Virus record (IMG/VR): IMGVR_UViG_3300035659_000027
Location: 1-48,416 of that record
Length of the DNA: 48,416 nucleotides
Strand: one strand, 5' to 3'
DNA from: a virus
Every line of letters begins with the position of its first letter. Position 1 is the stretch's first letter. The position numbers and the translations under genes are program-made. The notes beneath the pieces are model-generated. The model was not told the DNA's origin. It saw only the letters and a program-made list of their open reading frames with translations, and did no database searches. Shown here one piece after another: positions 7,309-12,699 of the stretch.

Positions 7309-7751
7309 CAGACCTTGAACACCTCCTTCTGTAGACGGTCCCAAACTGCGTTCAGTTTGGTCATTGCTTCCATATCTCCACCGTGGTCCGGATGCAACAC
7401 TGTCGCTGCCCTCCGATAGGCCGCTTGCGCGGCATCGAAACCGACAAGCGTTAGGAAATCCACAGCAAGCTGTGAGGCTGTGGATTTCGTAATGCTGGCT
7501 GGCGCCTGGGCGGATTGAGCCTGCTGCCGCGTTACCGCAACTACGTTGTGTTTGCCATAGACCTTCTCGCAGAGAAGCCGCATCGGGTCAAAGAACCGCT
7601 CGGTGAAGGTCCAAACTTTCGTTGTGGGGTCGAAGGCCCGGTCGCTGGCGGGTATGAGTGCTTTGATGGCGGTGACAAACTCCATTGAGTACGGAGTAGC
7701 GATGCGATACGCCGATACGGAAGTGTCCCACCAAATTCTTACATTGGCCAT
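7308..7751 (-). CDS. Protein with C-terminal J-domain (DnaJ-like)
   Basis: A 147-residue protein; start at ATG 7751, 6 nt after GAGGG. Residues 1-70 (RIWWDTSVSAYRIATPYS, then FVTAIKALIP, then DRAFDPTTKVWTF) form a beta-rich domain also seen in helicase-associated (HARP-like) or phage accessory proteins. Residues 100-147 form a short J-domain: helix AAQAAYRRAATVLHPDHGGD with the diagnostic HPD, then helix III. J-domains stimulate Hsp70 ATPase, so this protein probably recruits host DnaK to a specific target through its N-terminal domain. It is coupled to the VWA gene downstream (TGATG). Confidence 0.8.
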   Translation of the reverse strand: MANVRIWWDTSVSAYRIATPYSMEFVTAIKALIPASDRAFDPTTKVWTFTERFFDPMRLLCEKVYGKHNVVAVTRQQAQSAQAPASITKSTASQLAVDFLTLVGFDAAQAAYRRAATVLHPDHGGDMEAMTKLNAVWDRLQKEVFKV

Positions 7752-7760
7752 TTTCATCCC

Positions 7761-7913
7761 TCAATCCAACATATCAGCCATACTTTGGGCCATCGTATCC
7801 AGGTCTACCTCATTGAATTCTGGCACGAAGGTTCCACCCTCCCTGACTTGTGCAAACGCAACTATTAACGCGGCCTTGAGGCTTTCCTCTTTCTCTGTGA
7901 GTTTCGTTTTCAT
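7761..7913 (-). CDS. Hypothetical protein, 50 aa
   Basis: ATG 7913 with AAGGAGG 8 nt upstream. The product begins MKTKLTEKEESLKAALIVAF and is acidic and helical. It lies just downstream of the strong terminator at 7937-7982, so its expression needs read-through or an unseen promoter. No family recognised. Confidence 0.6.
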   Translation of the reverse strand: MKTKLTEKEESLKAALIVAFAQVREGGTFVPEFNEVDLDTMAQSMADMLD

Positions 7914-7936
7914 GGCTCATCCTCCTTCACCAAAAT

Positions 7937-7982
7937 AAAAAAAACCGCCCCGTGATACGGTGTTCTGTATCACAGGACGGTT
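7937..7982 (-). terminator. Rho-independent terminator
   Basis: Read leftward, arms at 7982-7967 and 7958-7943 pair over 16 bp with two G-U wobbles around an 8-nt loop, followed directly by eight Ts (7944-7937). It lies after the 145-aa gene at 8015-8452 and 24 nt before the next start codon, so it can end the P3 transcript or act as an attenuator for the downstream genes. Confidence 0.9.
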
Positions 7983-8014
7983 GGGGGTGCAGCTTTCCAG
8001 CAAAGCCAGCGAAG

Positions 8015-8452
8015 CTATCCCGCAGAAGCGAACTGCGCGATAACGGCCGCCAGGTCTTCCGGACTGAGCCCCGCCAGGAACTTGAGTGCCTTTTCCTTCG
8101 GGGTCGCCTTCCGGCGCTCCTTCACTTCGGCGACGCTCGCGCGGAGGTCCAGCGCGCCCTCGATGGGCTGGTACGCCGGGTCCGCCAGCAAGTCGCGGAC
8201 ATACGCTTGCTGTTTCAGGATTGAACCGCGGTTGAAGATGTCCACAGCGACGGGTTCGCTCTGGGCCAACTCCAACGCCTCGGCCCAAGTCTCCGCCTCG
8301 ATGAACTCCACGGTCTGTAGGGACTGGAGTTCCGGCTCCGGCTGGTTGTTCTCGGTGGCCTCCTTCTGGGCTTTCTCGATTTGCTTCTCGGTCAGGACTT
8401 TGATGTCGTCCCCGACCTTGACAGCGCCTCGGGTTTCGGTGTAGGTTTTCAT
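8015..8452 (-). CDS. Hypothetical protein, 145 aa, strongly expressed early gene
   Basis: Start set at ATG 8452 with AAAGGAG upstream (MKTYTETRGA); the longer frame to 8500 reads through the leader. The product is acidic and mostly helical (LTEKQIEKAQKEA, FIEAETWAEALELAQ) and ends in a short helix-turn-helix-like LSPEDLAAVIAQFASAG. It is a monocistronic unit with its own promoter (P3, 8511-8561) and a strong terminator, which suggests high or tightly timed expression. No family recognised. Confidence 0.65.
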   Translation of the reverse strand: MKTYTETRGAVKVGDDIKVLTEKQIEKAQKEATENNQPEPELQSLQTVEFIEAETWAEALELAQSEPVAVDIFNRGSILKQQAYVRDLLADPAYQPIEGALDLRASVAEVKERRKATPKEKALKFLAGLSPEDLAAVIAQFASAG

Positions 8453-8510
8453 TTGGCTCTCCTTTCTGGTCGACCGATGGGCGACCGATTTCGTTTCCAA
8501 CTACGTTAGC

Positions 8511-8561
8511 AGTATGAGCCATAAGGGCGAAAGTGTCAAGAACTATAATTACTTTGTTTTC
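8511..8561 (-). promoter_or_regulatory. Early promoter P3 with conserved upstream box
   Basis: Read leftward: GAAAACAAAG (8561-8552), 12 nt, TTGACA (8539-8534), 17-nt spacer, CATACT (8516-8511). The -10 matches TATAAT at four of six positions. A leader of about 50 nt precedes the gene at 8452. Confidence 0.7.
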
Positions 8562-8755
8562 AAGGCTTTGCGCGATTTCTTGGCACGCTTGCGCGTGAGT
8601 TTTTGCTTCTTGGCAAGGAAAGACTTTAGGATGCGGCGTAGCATCCGCCGCTGTAGTGCGGATAGGTTATCAACAAAGGCCACGAGCTGGCCTTCCGGTG
8701 CTAGGGCCTTGACGGCCCTTACGTTGTGCCACGGCACTGATTTGCGTATCACCAT
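8549..8755 (-). CDS. Small basic protein, 68 aa
   Basis: ATG 8755 overlaps the end of the 53-aa gene upstream and follows GGAGAAGA. The C-terminal half is extremely basic (LAKKQKLTRKRAKKSRKALK), typical of a nucleic-acid-binding tail. The N-terminal half forms a hydrophobic strand-helix. The last codons form the P3 upstream box. Function unknown. Confidence 0.55.
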   Translation of the reverse strand: MVIRKSVPWHNVRAVKALAPEGQLVAFVDNLSALQRRMLRRILKSFLAKKQKLTRKRAKKSRKALKTK

Positions 8756-8910
8756 GTTCGTATCTTCTCCAACTGGAAATCCACAATATCATCGAAAGCA
8801 TTGAGCATCTGCTGGAGGGCGTCAGTGAGGTAATCCTCAGCTTTCGCTGGGTCATCCAGCTCATCACCGTGTCGGACGGTCAACTCGACGTTGAAGGTTG
8901 ATTTGGCCAT
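8749..8910 (-). CDS. Hypothetical protein, 53 aa
   Basis: ATG 8910, product MAKSTFNVELTVRHGDELDD..., acidic, with a strand followed by two helices (AEDYLTDALQQMLNAF). It overlaps the next gene by 7 bp. It shares its size and acidic character with the neighbour at 8922-9083; both contain a DIVDF segment (DDIVDFQLEK here, KDIVDFHEEN there), so the two may be paralogues. Confidence 0.5.
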   Translation of the reverse strand: MAKSTFNVELTVRHGDELDDPAKAEDYLTDALQQMLNAFDDIVDFQLEKIRTW

Positions 8911-8921
8911 TTTTGGCTCCT

Positions 8922-9083
8922 CTACTTGGTGATTTCGGCGACGAACGCGACAACTTCAGCGCGTGCCAGGGCAGCCGCTTCTACGGTTACGTCAAGACCA
9001 GTCGCCACGTCAATATCCTCATCGTTCTCTTCGTGGAAGTCCACAATGTCTTTCAGCCATTGCTTGGCGTTTGGTGAAAGCAT
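8922..9083 (-). CDS. Hypothetical acidic protein, 53 aa
   Basis: ATG 9083 after GGGAGG. The product begins MLSPNAKQWLKDIVDFHEEN and is very acidic in the middle (ENDEDIDVATGLDV) with an Ala-rich C-terminal helix. Short acidic early proteins are often DNA mimics or host-protein inhibitors, but there is no direct evidence for that here. Confidence 0.5.
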   Translation of the reverse strand: MLSPNAKQWLKDIVDFHEENDEDIDVATGLDVTVEAAALARAEVVAFVAEITK

Positions 9084-9107
9084 TTTAGCCACCTCCCTTC
9101 CGTCCGC

Positions 9108-9317
9108 CTAGTGGACATTGCCCGATTCCCAACGCTCCCGGTCCGCTTCCTGGATCGGTGCGCCGGTAAGGAGTAGGTTGGTGCGCTTATCGGCTGGCCC
9201 CCAGAGATATTGAAGGCCGAATGCCTTACGGAGTTCCCGCCACGTACTGCCCTTACCAGGAGCAACCCAGTCAGTCCCTAACTTTGCTTTGTTCTCCCTA
9301 CTCGGGTAGTAGTCCAT
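9108..9317 (-). CDS. Hypothetical protein, 69 aa
   Basis: ATG 9317 with GAGAGGTG upstream. The product begins MDYYPSRENKAKLGTDW and contains WRELRKAFGLQYLWGPADKR, a basic helix. It is the first gene after the structured element at 9330-9470, whose last stem ends 13 nt before the ATG, so its translation could be controlled by that structure. Confidence 0.55.
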   Translation of the reverse strand: MDYYPSRENKAKLGTDWVAPGKGSTWRELRKAFGLQYLWGPADKRTNLLLTGAPIQEADRERWESGNVH

Positions 9318-9329
9318 TGTGTCACCTCT

Positions 9330-9470
9330 CTTCGGCTCCCCGCTTAGTGTGCCAGATAGCGGTTCCCACTATTCCGTCATTCTATCTGGCGACGGGTTCT
9401 CGTCGTGCCGTTGGCACGCCACATAAAGCGAGAAGCCGAAGGCAGGCGGCAAACCTGCCGGCTCCGCCGG
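9330..9470 (-). ncRNA. Cloverleaf-like structured RNA element
   Basis: Arms 9330-9345 and 9426-9441 pair over 16 bp. As leftward RNA this includes two G-U wobbles. An inner TGTG/CACA stem (9348-9351 with 9420-9423) continues it. Inside are three perfect hairpins: 9352-9359 with 9382-9389 (8 bp, 22-nt loop), 9390-9394 with 9401-9405 (5 bp), and 9406-9409 with 9413-9416. Two further hairpins follow toward 9470: 9441-9446 with 9454-9459, and 9458-9462 with 9466-9470. It lacks T-loop or CCA signatures and its outer stem is far too long for a tRNA. It lies in a gap between two leftward genes and is probably a structured leader or a stable RNA. Confidence 0.6.
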
Positions 9471-9471
9471 G

Positions 9472-9627
9472 TTAGAAAGCGGAGCAGTTGAGTACACGGA
9501 CCGCGAATCGGGTCTTACCGCTAGGCGACCCATACACCCTGAGCTGGGCCATTGGGTGCTGCTTGACGAACCATCCAGACGGTAAGCGGTAAATGTATTT
9601 CTCGCCGTGCTTACGAATCAACTTCAT
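9472..9627 (-). CDS. Hypothetical protein, 51 aa
   Basis: ATG 9627 after CAAGGAGGG. The product MKLIRKHGEKYIYRLPSGWF... is basic with short strands, like a tiny SH3-type barrel. The longer frame to 9900 is a shadow of the neighbouring genes. Unknown function. Confidence 0.55.
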   Translation of the reverse strand: MKLIRKHGEKYIYRLPSGWFVKQHPMAQLRVYGSPSGKTRFAVRVLNCSAF

Positions 9628-9833
9628 GGTGCCCTCCTTGTCAGACGTTGGATAGACTCTTTGACATGCCGCGATAGCGCGGCCCAGTCCCGCAGGACTG
9701 TGTCCAGGCGGTGCTGTTCGTTGAATTTGTGCATTAGCAAGAGCGGCTCCACGCTCTGCGTGTTGGTGGCAATGCGAAGCAGCACCCGCTTTTGCTGGTA
9801 GCTGAGACTGTTCCACATTTGGGCGTTGGTCAT
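9624..9833 (-). CDS. Hypothetical protein, 69 aa
   Basis: ATG 9833 overlaps the previous stop as ATGA. The product is helical (MWNSLSYQQKRVLLRIATNT, then DTVLRDWAALSRHVKESIQR). It ends just inside the next gene's start (4-bp overlap). No family recognised. Confidence 0.5.
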   Translation of the reverse strand: MTNAQMWNSLSYQQKRVLLRIATNTQSVEPLLLMHKFNEQHRLDTVLRDWAALSRHVKESIQRLTRRAP

Positions 9834-10243
9834 GCCTTTGTTGCCTCTCTAAGTTTCTTTTCTGCCTGAGTAAACTGGTACAGGAGCGTGTTTGCATCAT
9901 TCACGCGCGTGCTACATGCGCGTTGCAGTAGCGAGCCGGGTTCTGCGGCATGAGATATTCTGCTCCAGCGTTCGCTTATCTCTCTCAGGATTGTCACAAG
10001 TGGGTGCTCTGTCATTGCTTCGCTGCCTTCTGGTAGAGGGAGTGGGCCGTCCACGCTGAGCAGGCTGATTTTTGCTCCTATTCCTGCCCACACAACCTCC
10101 CTCTCCCTTGTTACAAGGTGCTCGGCTGCCCTCGTGATGATTCTCATTGCCTCTGGTATGTGTTCTGGCTGAGCTTGTACAAGTATCCTGATGCAGACTT
10201 GTCCTTCCCACACTTCTATCTTTTCTGTGGTCTCCGCTCTCAT
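9830..10243 (-). CDS. Hypothetical protein, 137 aa
   Basis: ATG 10243 after AAAGGAGGTGA, one of the best ribosome sites in the operon. The N-terminal 45 residues alternate strands and helix (IEVWEGQVCIRILVQ, EAMRIITRAAEHLVTRE). The C-terminal half is helical and ends with TQAEKKLREATKA. No catalytic motif seen. It follows the zinc-ribbon gene by 1 nt. Confidence 0.55.
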   Translation of the reverse strand: MRAETTEKIEVWEGQVCIRILVQAQPEHIPEAMRIITRAAEHLVTREREVVWAGIGAKISLLSVDGPLPLPEGSEAMTEHPLVTILREISERWSRISHAAEPGSLLQRACSTRVNDANTLLYQFTQAEKKLREATKA

Positions 10244-10244
10244 G

Positions 10245-10667
10245 TCAAATCACCTCCTTTCCGCTGGTGGGCTCTGTCAGAGCACCATCTTGCGCAGCCG
10301 CCGCCGGCTTGCCCAGCAACCTCCGCAGGAGTTCCTTCCGGTCCCCGCCGACTTCGGCAAGAGCCGCGGCTAGCTTTGTTTCAGCTTCATCCTGCAAGCG
10401 CCGCTCCCGCATGGTCTTGTTCTCCAGCTTTGGCGCTTCGCATTGCAGCATCCACTCAAAGTCGTTGAAGATGTGGCTGCACCGCCGGCACCGATAGGAC
10501 ATAACTTCGATTTCTGTGCCATCTGGCAAAGTCTTCCACTCTGCCCGTGACGGCAAGCCATACACGGTCAGAGACCCACAAGCTGGACAGTGAACCCGCT
10601 TTGCGGGCTTTCCGCAACGGCACCATGCTTCGGTTGGACGGACTTCGGTTGAGATTTCGGTTGTCAT
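10245..10667 (-). CDS. Zinc-ribbon protein, 140 aa, first gene of the P2 operon
   Basis: The start is placed at ATG 10667, which lies 7 nt after the -10 of promoter P2, so the mRNA may be leaderless; the upstream ATG at 10679 falls within the promoter. CRCGKPAK, CPACGSL and CRRCSH form a zinc ribbon in the first 65 residues. The remainder is a basic helix (MRERRLQDEAETKLAAALAE) followed by an Ala/Pro linker. A nucleic-acid or polymerase-binding adaptor would fit. Unknown family. Confidence 0.6.
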   Translation of the reverse strand: MTTEISTEVRPTEAWCRCGKPAKRVHCPACGSLTVYGLPSRAEWKTLPDGTEIEVMSYRCRRCSHIFNDFEWMLQCEAPKLENKTMRERRLQDEAETKLAAALAEVGGDRKELLRRLLGKPAAAAQDGALTEPTSGKEVI

Positions 10668-10674
10668 AATAGTA

Positions 10675-10726
10675 AGCATAGCGTAGCGGAGCTTTGCTTG
10701 TCAAGAGAAACAATTGCTTTGTTTTC
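10675..10726 (-). promoter_or_regulatory. Early promoter P2 with conserved upstream box
   Basis: Read leftward: GAAAACAAAG (10726-10717), 12 nt, TTGACA (10704-10699), 18-nt spacer, TATGCT (10680-10675). The ATG at 10667 begins 7 nt after the -10, where transcription would normally start. This copy of the box is not inside a reading frame, so coding constraint cannot explain its conservation. Confidence 0.7.
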
Positions 10727-10779
10727 AGTGAGTTACACTTAGAGCGCTACGCTGTTGTGTTTGTGATAGTGTTCGGTCC

Positions 10780-11073
10780 AAAACAGCTCTGGACAGATGT
10801 TCCTAGCGCAGCTACGCTGCACCACAAGCGAAGCTCCCCACCCGTGCACCGCACCAAAAAACTACGGAGGACTTAAAACTATTATTACCAAAAAAAAAAA
10901 AAATAAAAAAATTAGAAAAATAAAAGGGATTAGTTCTCCCCAACGAAGTTGCCGAATTGTCTATTTGGCGGGTTTCACCGGTGATTAGCTTTGTTGGCAA
11001 TTAGCTCCGCTGGCGTAGCTGAGCTATGCTTGCTTGCGTGCTTTGCGCAGGAACATCTGTTTAGAGCTGTTTT
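10780..11073. repeat. Long imperfect inverted repeat around AT-rich core (possible replication origin)
   Basis: Arm 10780-10810 and the reverse complement of 11044-11073 match at 28 of 31 positions: two substitutions and one single-base indel. They enclose 233 bp holding an A/T-only tract near 10,880-10,925. I see no convincing gene between 10,727 and 11,345. An easily melted tract inside a large palindrome, placed between divergent operons, is what a replication origin would look like; it could also be a mobile-element remnant. Confidence 0.5.
10870..10925. other. AT-rich tract (possible DNA-unwinding element)
   Basis: About 55 bp contain almost only A and T, including a run of 13 As, in an otherwise GC-rich genome. 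It lies in the loop of the 30-bp inverted repeat. On the leftward strand it is T-rich. A gene reading through it (poly-Lys) is not credible. Confidence 0.5.
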
Positions 11074-11119
11074 CTAGGACTCGCTATCTCGCAGGCGCAA
11101 TCTATCACACACACAGCAT

Positions 11120-11302
11120 CTACCGAAGGTAGGAGCGGGTGGCAGTGGCAGAGCCACCCGCTTGGGTTGGGCAGGGCTGCTTGCGCGGTGATACAGCGGC
11201 AGGGCGGCGGGGCTTTTGCGGAAGTAGCGGGGTTCCCACTCCGTGGATATCTCCTGCGGAGCACGGAGGAGGTTTCCCCGCCTAAGCTACCGCGTTCCCC
11301 AC
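11120..11302. repeat. Cluster of hairpins in non-coding DNA
   Basis: Three inverted repeats lie in a stretch without a convincing gene. One is CTACC/GGTAG (11120-11132). One is a perfect 10-bp stem (11134-11143 with 11153-11162). One is a long imperfect palindrome between about 11222 and 11302 (CCCCGC, CACGGAG and GTAGC elements). None is followed by a T tract, so they are not typical terminators. The open frames over them are low-complexity and lack ribosome sites. Confidence 0.45.
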
Positions 11303-11344
11303 CGCCTTGTCGCGGCATCAGGGCCGCAGCACCACGAGCTTTGC

Positions 11345-11581
11345 TCACCCGCACCGCTTACATTGTATCCGAGCGAGTTTACCGTGGCAACAAAATATCG
11401 GCGCTCCGGCAACCCTGTTCGCCTGAGCTACCGATAGTTCACGGTCAAGCTCAATAGCGGTTCGCGCCTGCGGTTTATAGCGTATCGGGCTACGCGCGAT
11501 AGCGTAGCGCTCCGCGGCGCGCAGCCGCGTTTGCTCGGCATCACGTTGTAAGCGGTGGAGTATTGATTCGATGTTAATCAT
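11345..11581 (-). CDS. Hypothetical protein, 78 aa, start site in a hairpin
   Basis: ATG 11581 after GGTGGAG; product MINIESILHRLQRDAEQTRL..., a basic amphipathic helix followed by Arg/Ala-rich sequence and a CxxH-x-CxxC-like end (FCCHG, CKRC). The ribosome site and start codon lie in one arm of an inverted repeat (11555-11588; GTGGAGTAT pairs with ATACTCCAC), so translation may be gated by RNA structure. No family recognised; coding status moderate. Confidence 0.4.
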   Translation of the reverse strand: MINIESILHRLQRDAEQTRLRAAERYAIARSPIRYKPQARTAIELDRELSVAQANRVAGAPIFCCHGKLARIQCKRCG

Positions 11582-11590
11582 ACTCCACCC

Positions 11591-11980
11591 CCGACTATGC
11601 AATAGTGGACGCCCCTTTCACTGCTACGCTTTCGGCTGAACCCCAGCCGGCTTGAGCCTGTCCAGCGCCTGCTGGAGGAGTTGCACTTGTGCGGGCGTGG
11701 GCGCTTTGTTCCCCGCGACCACTTCGCGCAAGTCGTAGGCTTCGCGGTACTTATCCCGCGAAGTCCATTCGGACTTCAGCCGGACGATAGCAAAACCCAG
11801 CAGCTCATCGGTGAAGCCCGCGGTACTTGAGCAATATCGGAACCTCGGGTCATTCCGCTTTTTCGCAGCGTCAAACGTACTGGCCACCATTGACGCTAGA
11901 GCGGGCGACAACTCAACAACAATCTTATCCATGTCAGACACCCCCATGTTGAATTAGGGGCGTCCGCTATTGCACATCGG
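11591..11980. repeat. Inverted repeats bounding a single small gene
   Basis: Arms 11591-11616 and 11956-11980 are inverted copies. The inner 19 bp (11598-11616 against 11956-11974) have one mismatch. They flank the 102-aa gene at 11624-11932 and nothing else. The right arm abuts the next repeat pair at 11981 with no base between. Confidence 0.65.
11624..11932 (-). CDS. Hypothetical protein, 102 aa, in an inverted-repeat-bounded segment
   Basis: Start set at ATG 11932 (MDKIVVELSPALASM), 8 nt after GGGGGT; an in-frame ATG at 11947 is an alternative. The protein is helical and mixed-charge, with VELSPALASMVASTFDAAKK then a Lys/Arg-rich middle and a C-terminal helix AQVQLLQQALDRLKPAG. There is no recognised domain and no transposase motif. 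It is the only gene between inverted arms 11591-11616 and 11956-11980. Confidence 0.5.
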   Translation of the reverse strand: MDKIVVELSPALASMVASTFDAAKKRNDPRFRYCSSTAGFTDELLGFAIVRLKSEWTSRDKYREAYDLREVVAGNKAPTPAQVQLLQQALDRLKPAGVQPKA

Positions 11981-12303
11981 GCGTGTCAGCATCGCGCAGC
12001 GATATTAGCTGCGCTTGCGCTTTCGGCGGGTTTGAATGTAGATGTTCTGCATAATCCCAGAGTTGCAGAGTAGCTCATAGACGATTCTGGGACATCGAGC
12101 TATGAATCTGTCCTTGGGGACTCTCACACGCTTCGAGATTGCACGTCGCATGGAATGTACAACGTCAACTATGTACTTCGTTGGGGTTTCACGTCTGTAT
12201 ACTGCTAGATGCGTCGCTGAAGCTCCGAAGCGTAGTATTACTACATCTCCATTTCGCATGTTAATCTCCCAGAGCGAAGTATCGCTCCGCGACACTGACA
12301 CGC
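11981..12303. repeat. Second inverted-repeat pair bounding a single small gene
   Basis: Arms 11981-12003 and 12281-12303 are inverted copies matching at 20 of 23 positions. They enclose the 84-aa gene at 12005-12259, with the left arm ending 1 nt from its stop codon. A separate perfect 7-bp hairpin (GCGCAGC/GCTGCGC, 11994-12014) spans the left arm and the 3' end of the gene. Confidence 0.65.
12005..12259 (-). CDS. Hypothetical basic protein, 84 aa
   Basis: ATG 12259, 6 nt after GGGAG; product MRNGDVVILRFGASATHLAV.... It starts with a beta-rich segment, followed by a basic middle (SMRRAISKRVRVPKDRF) and a very basic end (IQTRRKRKRS). The charge suggests nucleic-acid binding. It lies alone between inverted arms 11981-12003 and 12281-12303. 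No family recognised. Confidence 0.5.
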   Translation of the reverse strand: MRNGDVVILRFGASATHLAVYRRETPTKYIVDVVHSMRRAISKRVRVPKDRFIARCPRIVYELLCNSGIMQNIYIQTRRKRKRS

Positions 12304-12418
12304 TATTCAGTTGTCAAAGAGCAGGAGAGCAGTACTCAACTATAGTGTTACAGAGACACTGGGCCACAAAAAAGCAAAGGCGGCGGCGCGCGGGGAGGCC
12401 CCCCAATGAATTTTTCCT

Positions 12419-12491
12419 AATTTCCAGCTTCGCTAATCTCCCAATTTTCTCAATTTCCAGCCCTGCTACGCACCACGCTTCGCTAATCTCC
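12419..12491. repeat. Short direct repeats upstream of the late promoter
   Basis: CTTCGCTAATCTCC occurs at 12428-12441 and 12478-12491, and AATTTCCAGC at 12419-12428 and 12452-12461. The 440-bp stretch 12260-12699 has no supported gene; apart from these repeats and the late promoter I see nothing definite. The repeats could be protein-binding iterons. Confidence 0.35.
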
Positions 12492-12640
12492 AACACCATA
12501 GACGTTTACGATGTGAATACCTACGGTGGTGTGTAGCTTCGCTGCTGGGCCAGAGCTTCGTTGGCTGGAAACTAGAGCCTTCCTCTTAGTAGCTGTTTAG
12601 TAGGAAAAATGTAAGGCTTGTAGTTTCAACGGCTTGGGGC

Positions 12641-12669
12641 TTGACAAAGTGACGACTTTGTGTTATGTT
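12641..12669 (+). promoter_or_regulatory. Late promoter with operator-like palindrome
   Basis: TTGACA (12641-12646), a 17-nt spacer and TATGTT (12664-12669) make a good sigma70-type promoter facing the terminase genes. The spacer holds a perfect inverted repeat ACAAAGT-GACG-ACTTTGT (12644-12661), an ideal place for a repressor. ACAAAG also occurs in the conserved box of the three early promoters, suggesting one regulator may see both. Confidence 0.75.
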
Positions 12670-12699
12670 GTCTTGTCTGGCTAGGAGTGTACCTGCGTT

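Noticed and set aside
7917-8522. 201-residue Gly/Arg/Pro-rich minus frame
   Set aside because: Reads through the terminator stem and overlaps the supported 145-aa gene in another frame; low-complexity composition.
9330-9441. Cloverleaf considered as a tRNA or tmRNA
   Set aside because: The outer stem is 16-20 bp instead of 7, no T-loop consensus or CCA end is present and the anticodon-like arm does not fit.
10797-11000. Short frames on both strands across the A/T tract
   Set aside because: They translate to poly-Lys or poly-Phe through the homopolymer and lack a credible ribosome site.
11061-11457. Several 60-100 aa frames on both strands
   Set aside because: They cover strong hairpins, lack ribosome sites and overlap each other; non-coding is simpler.
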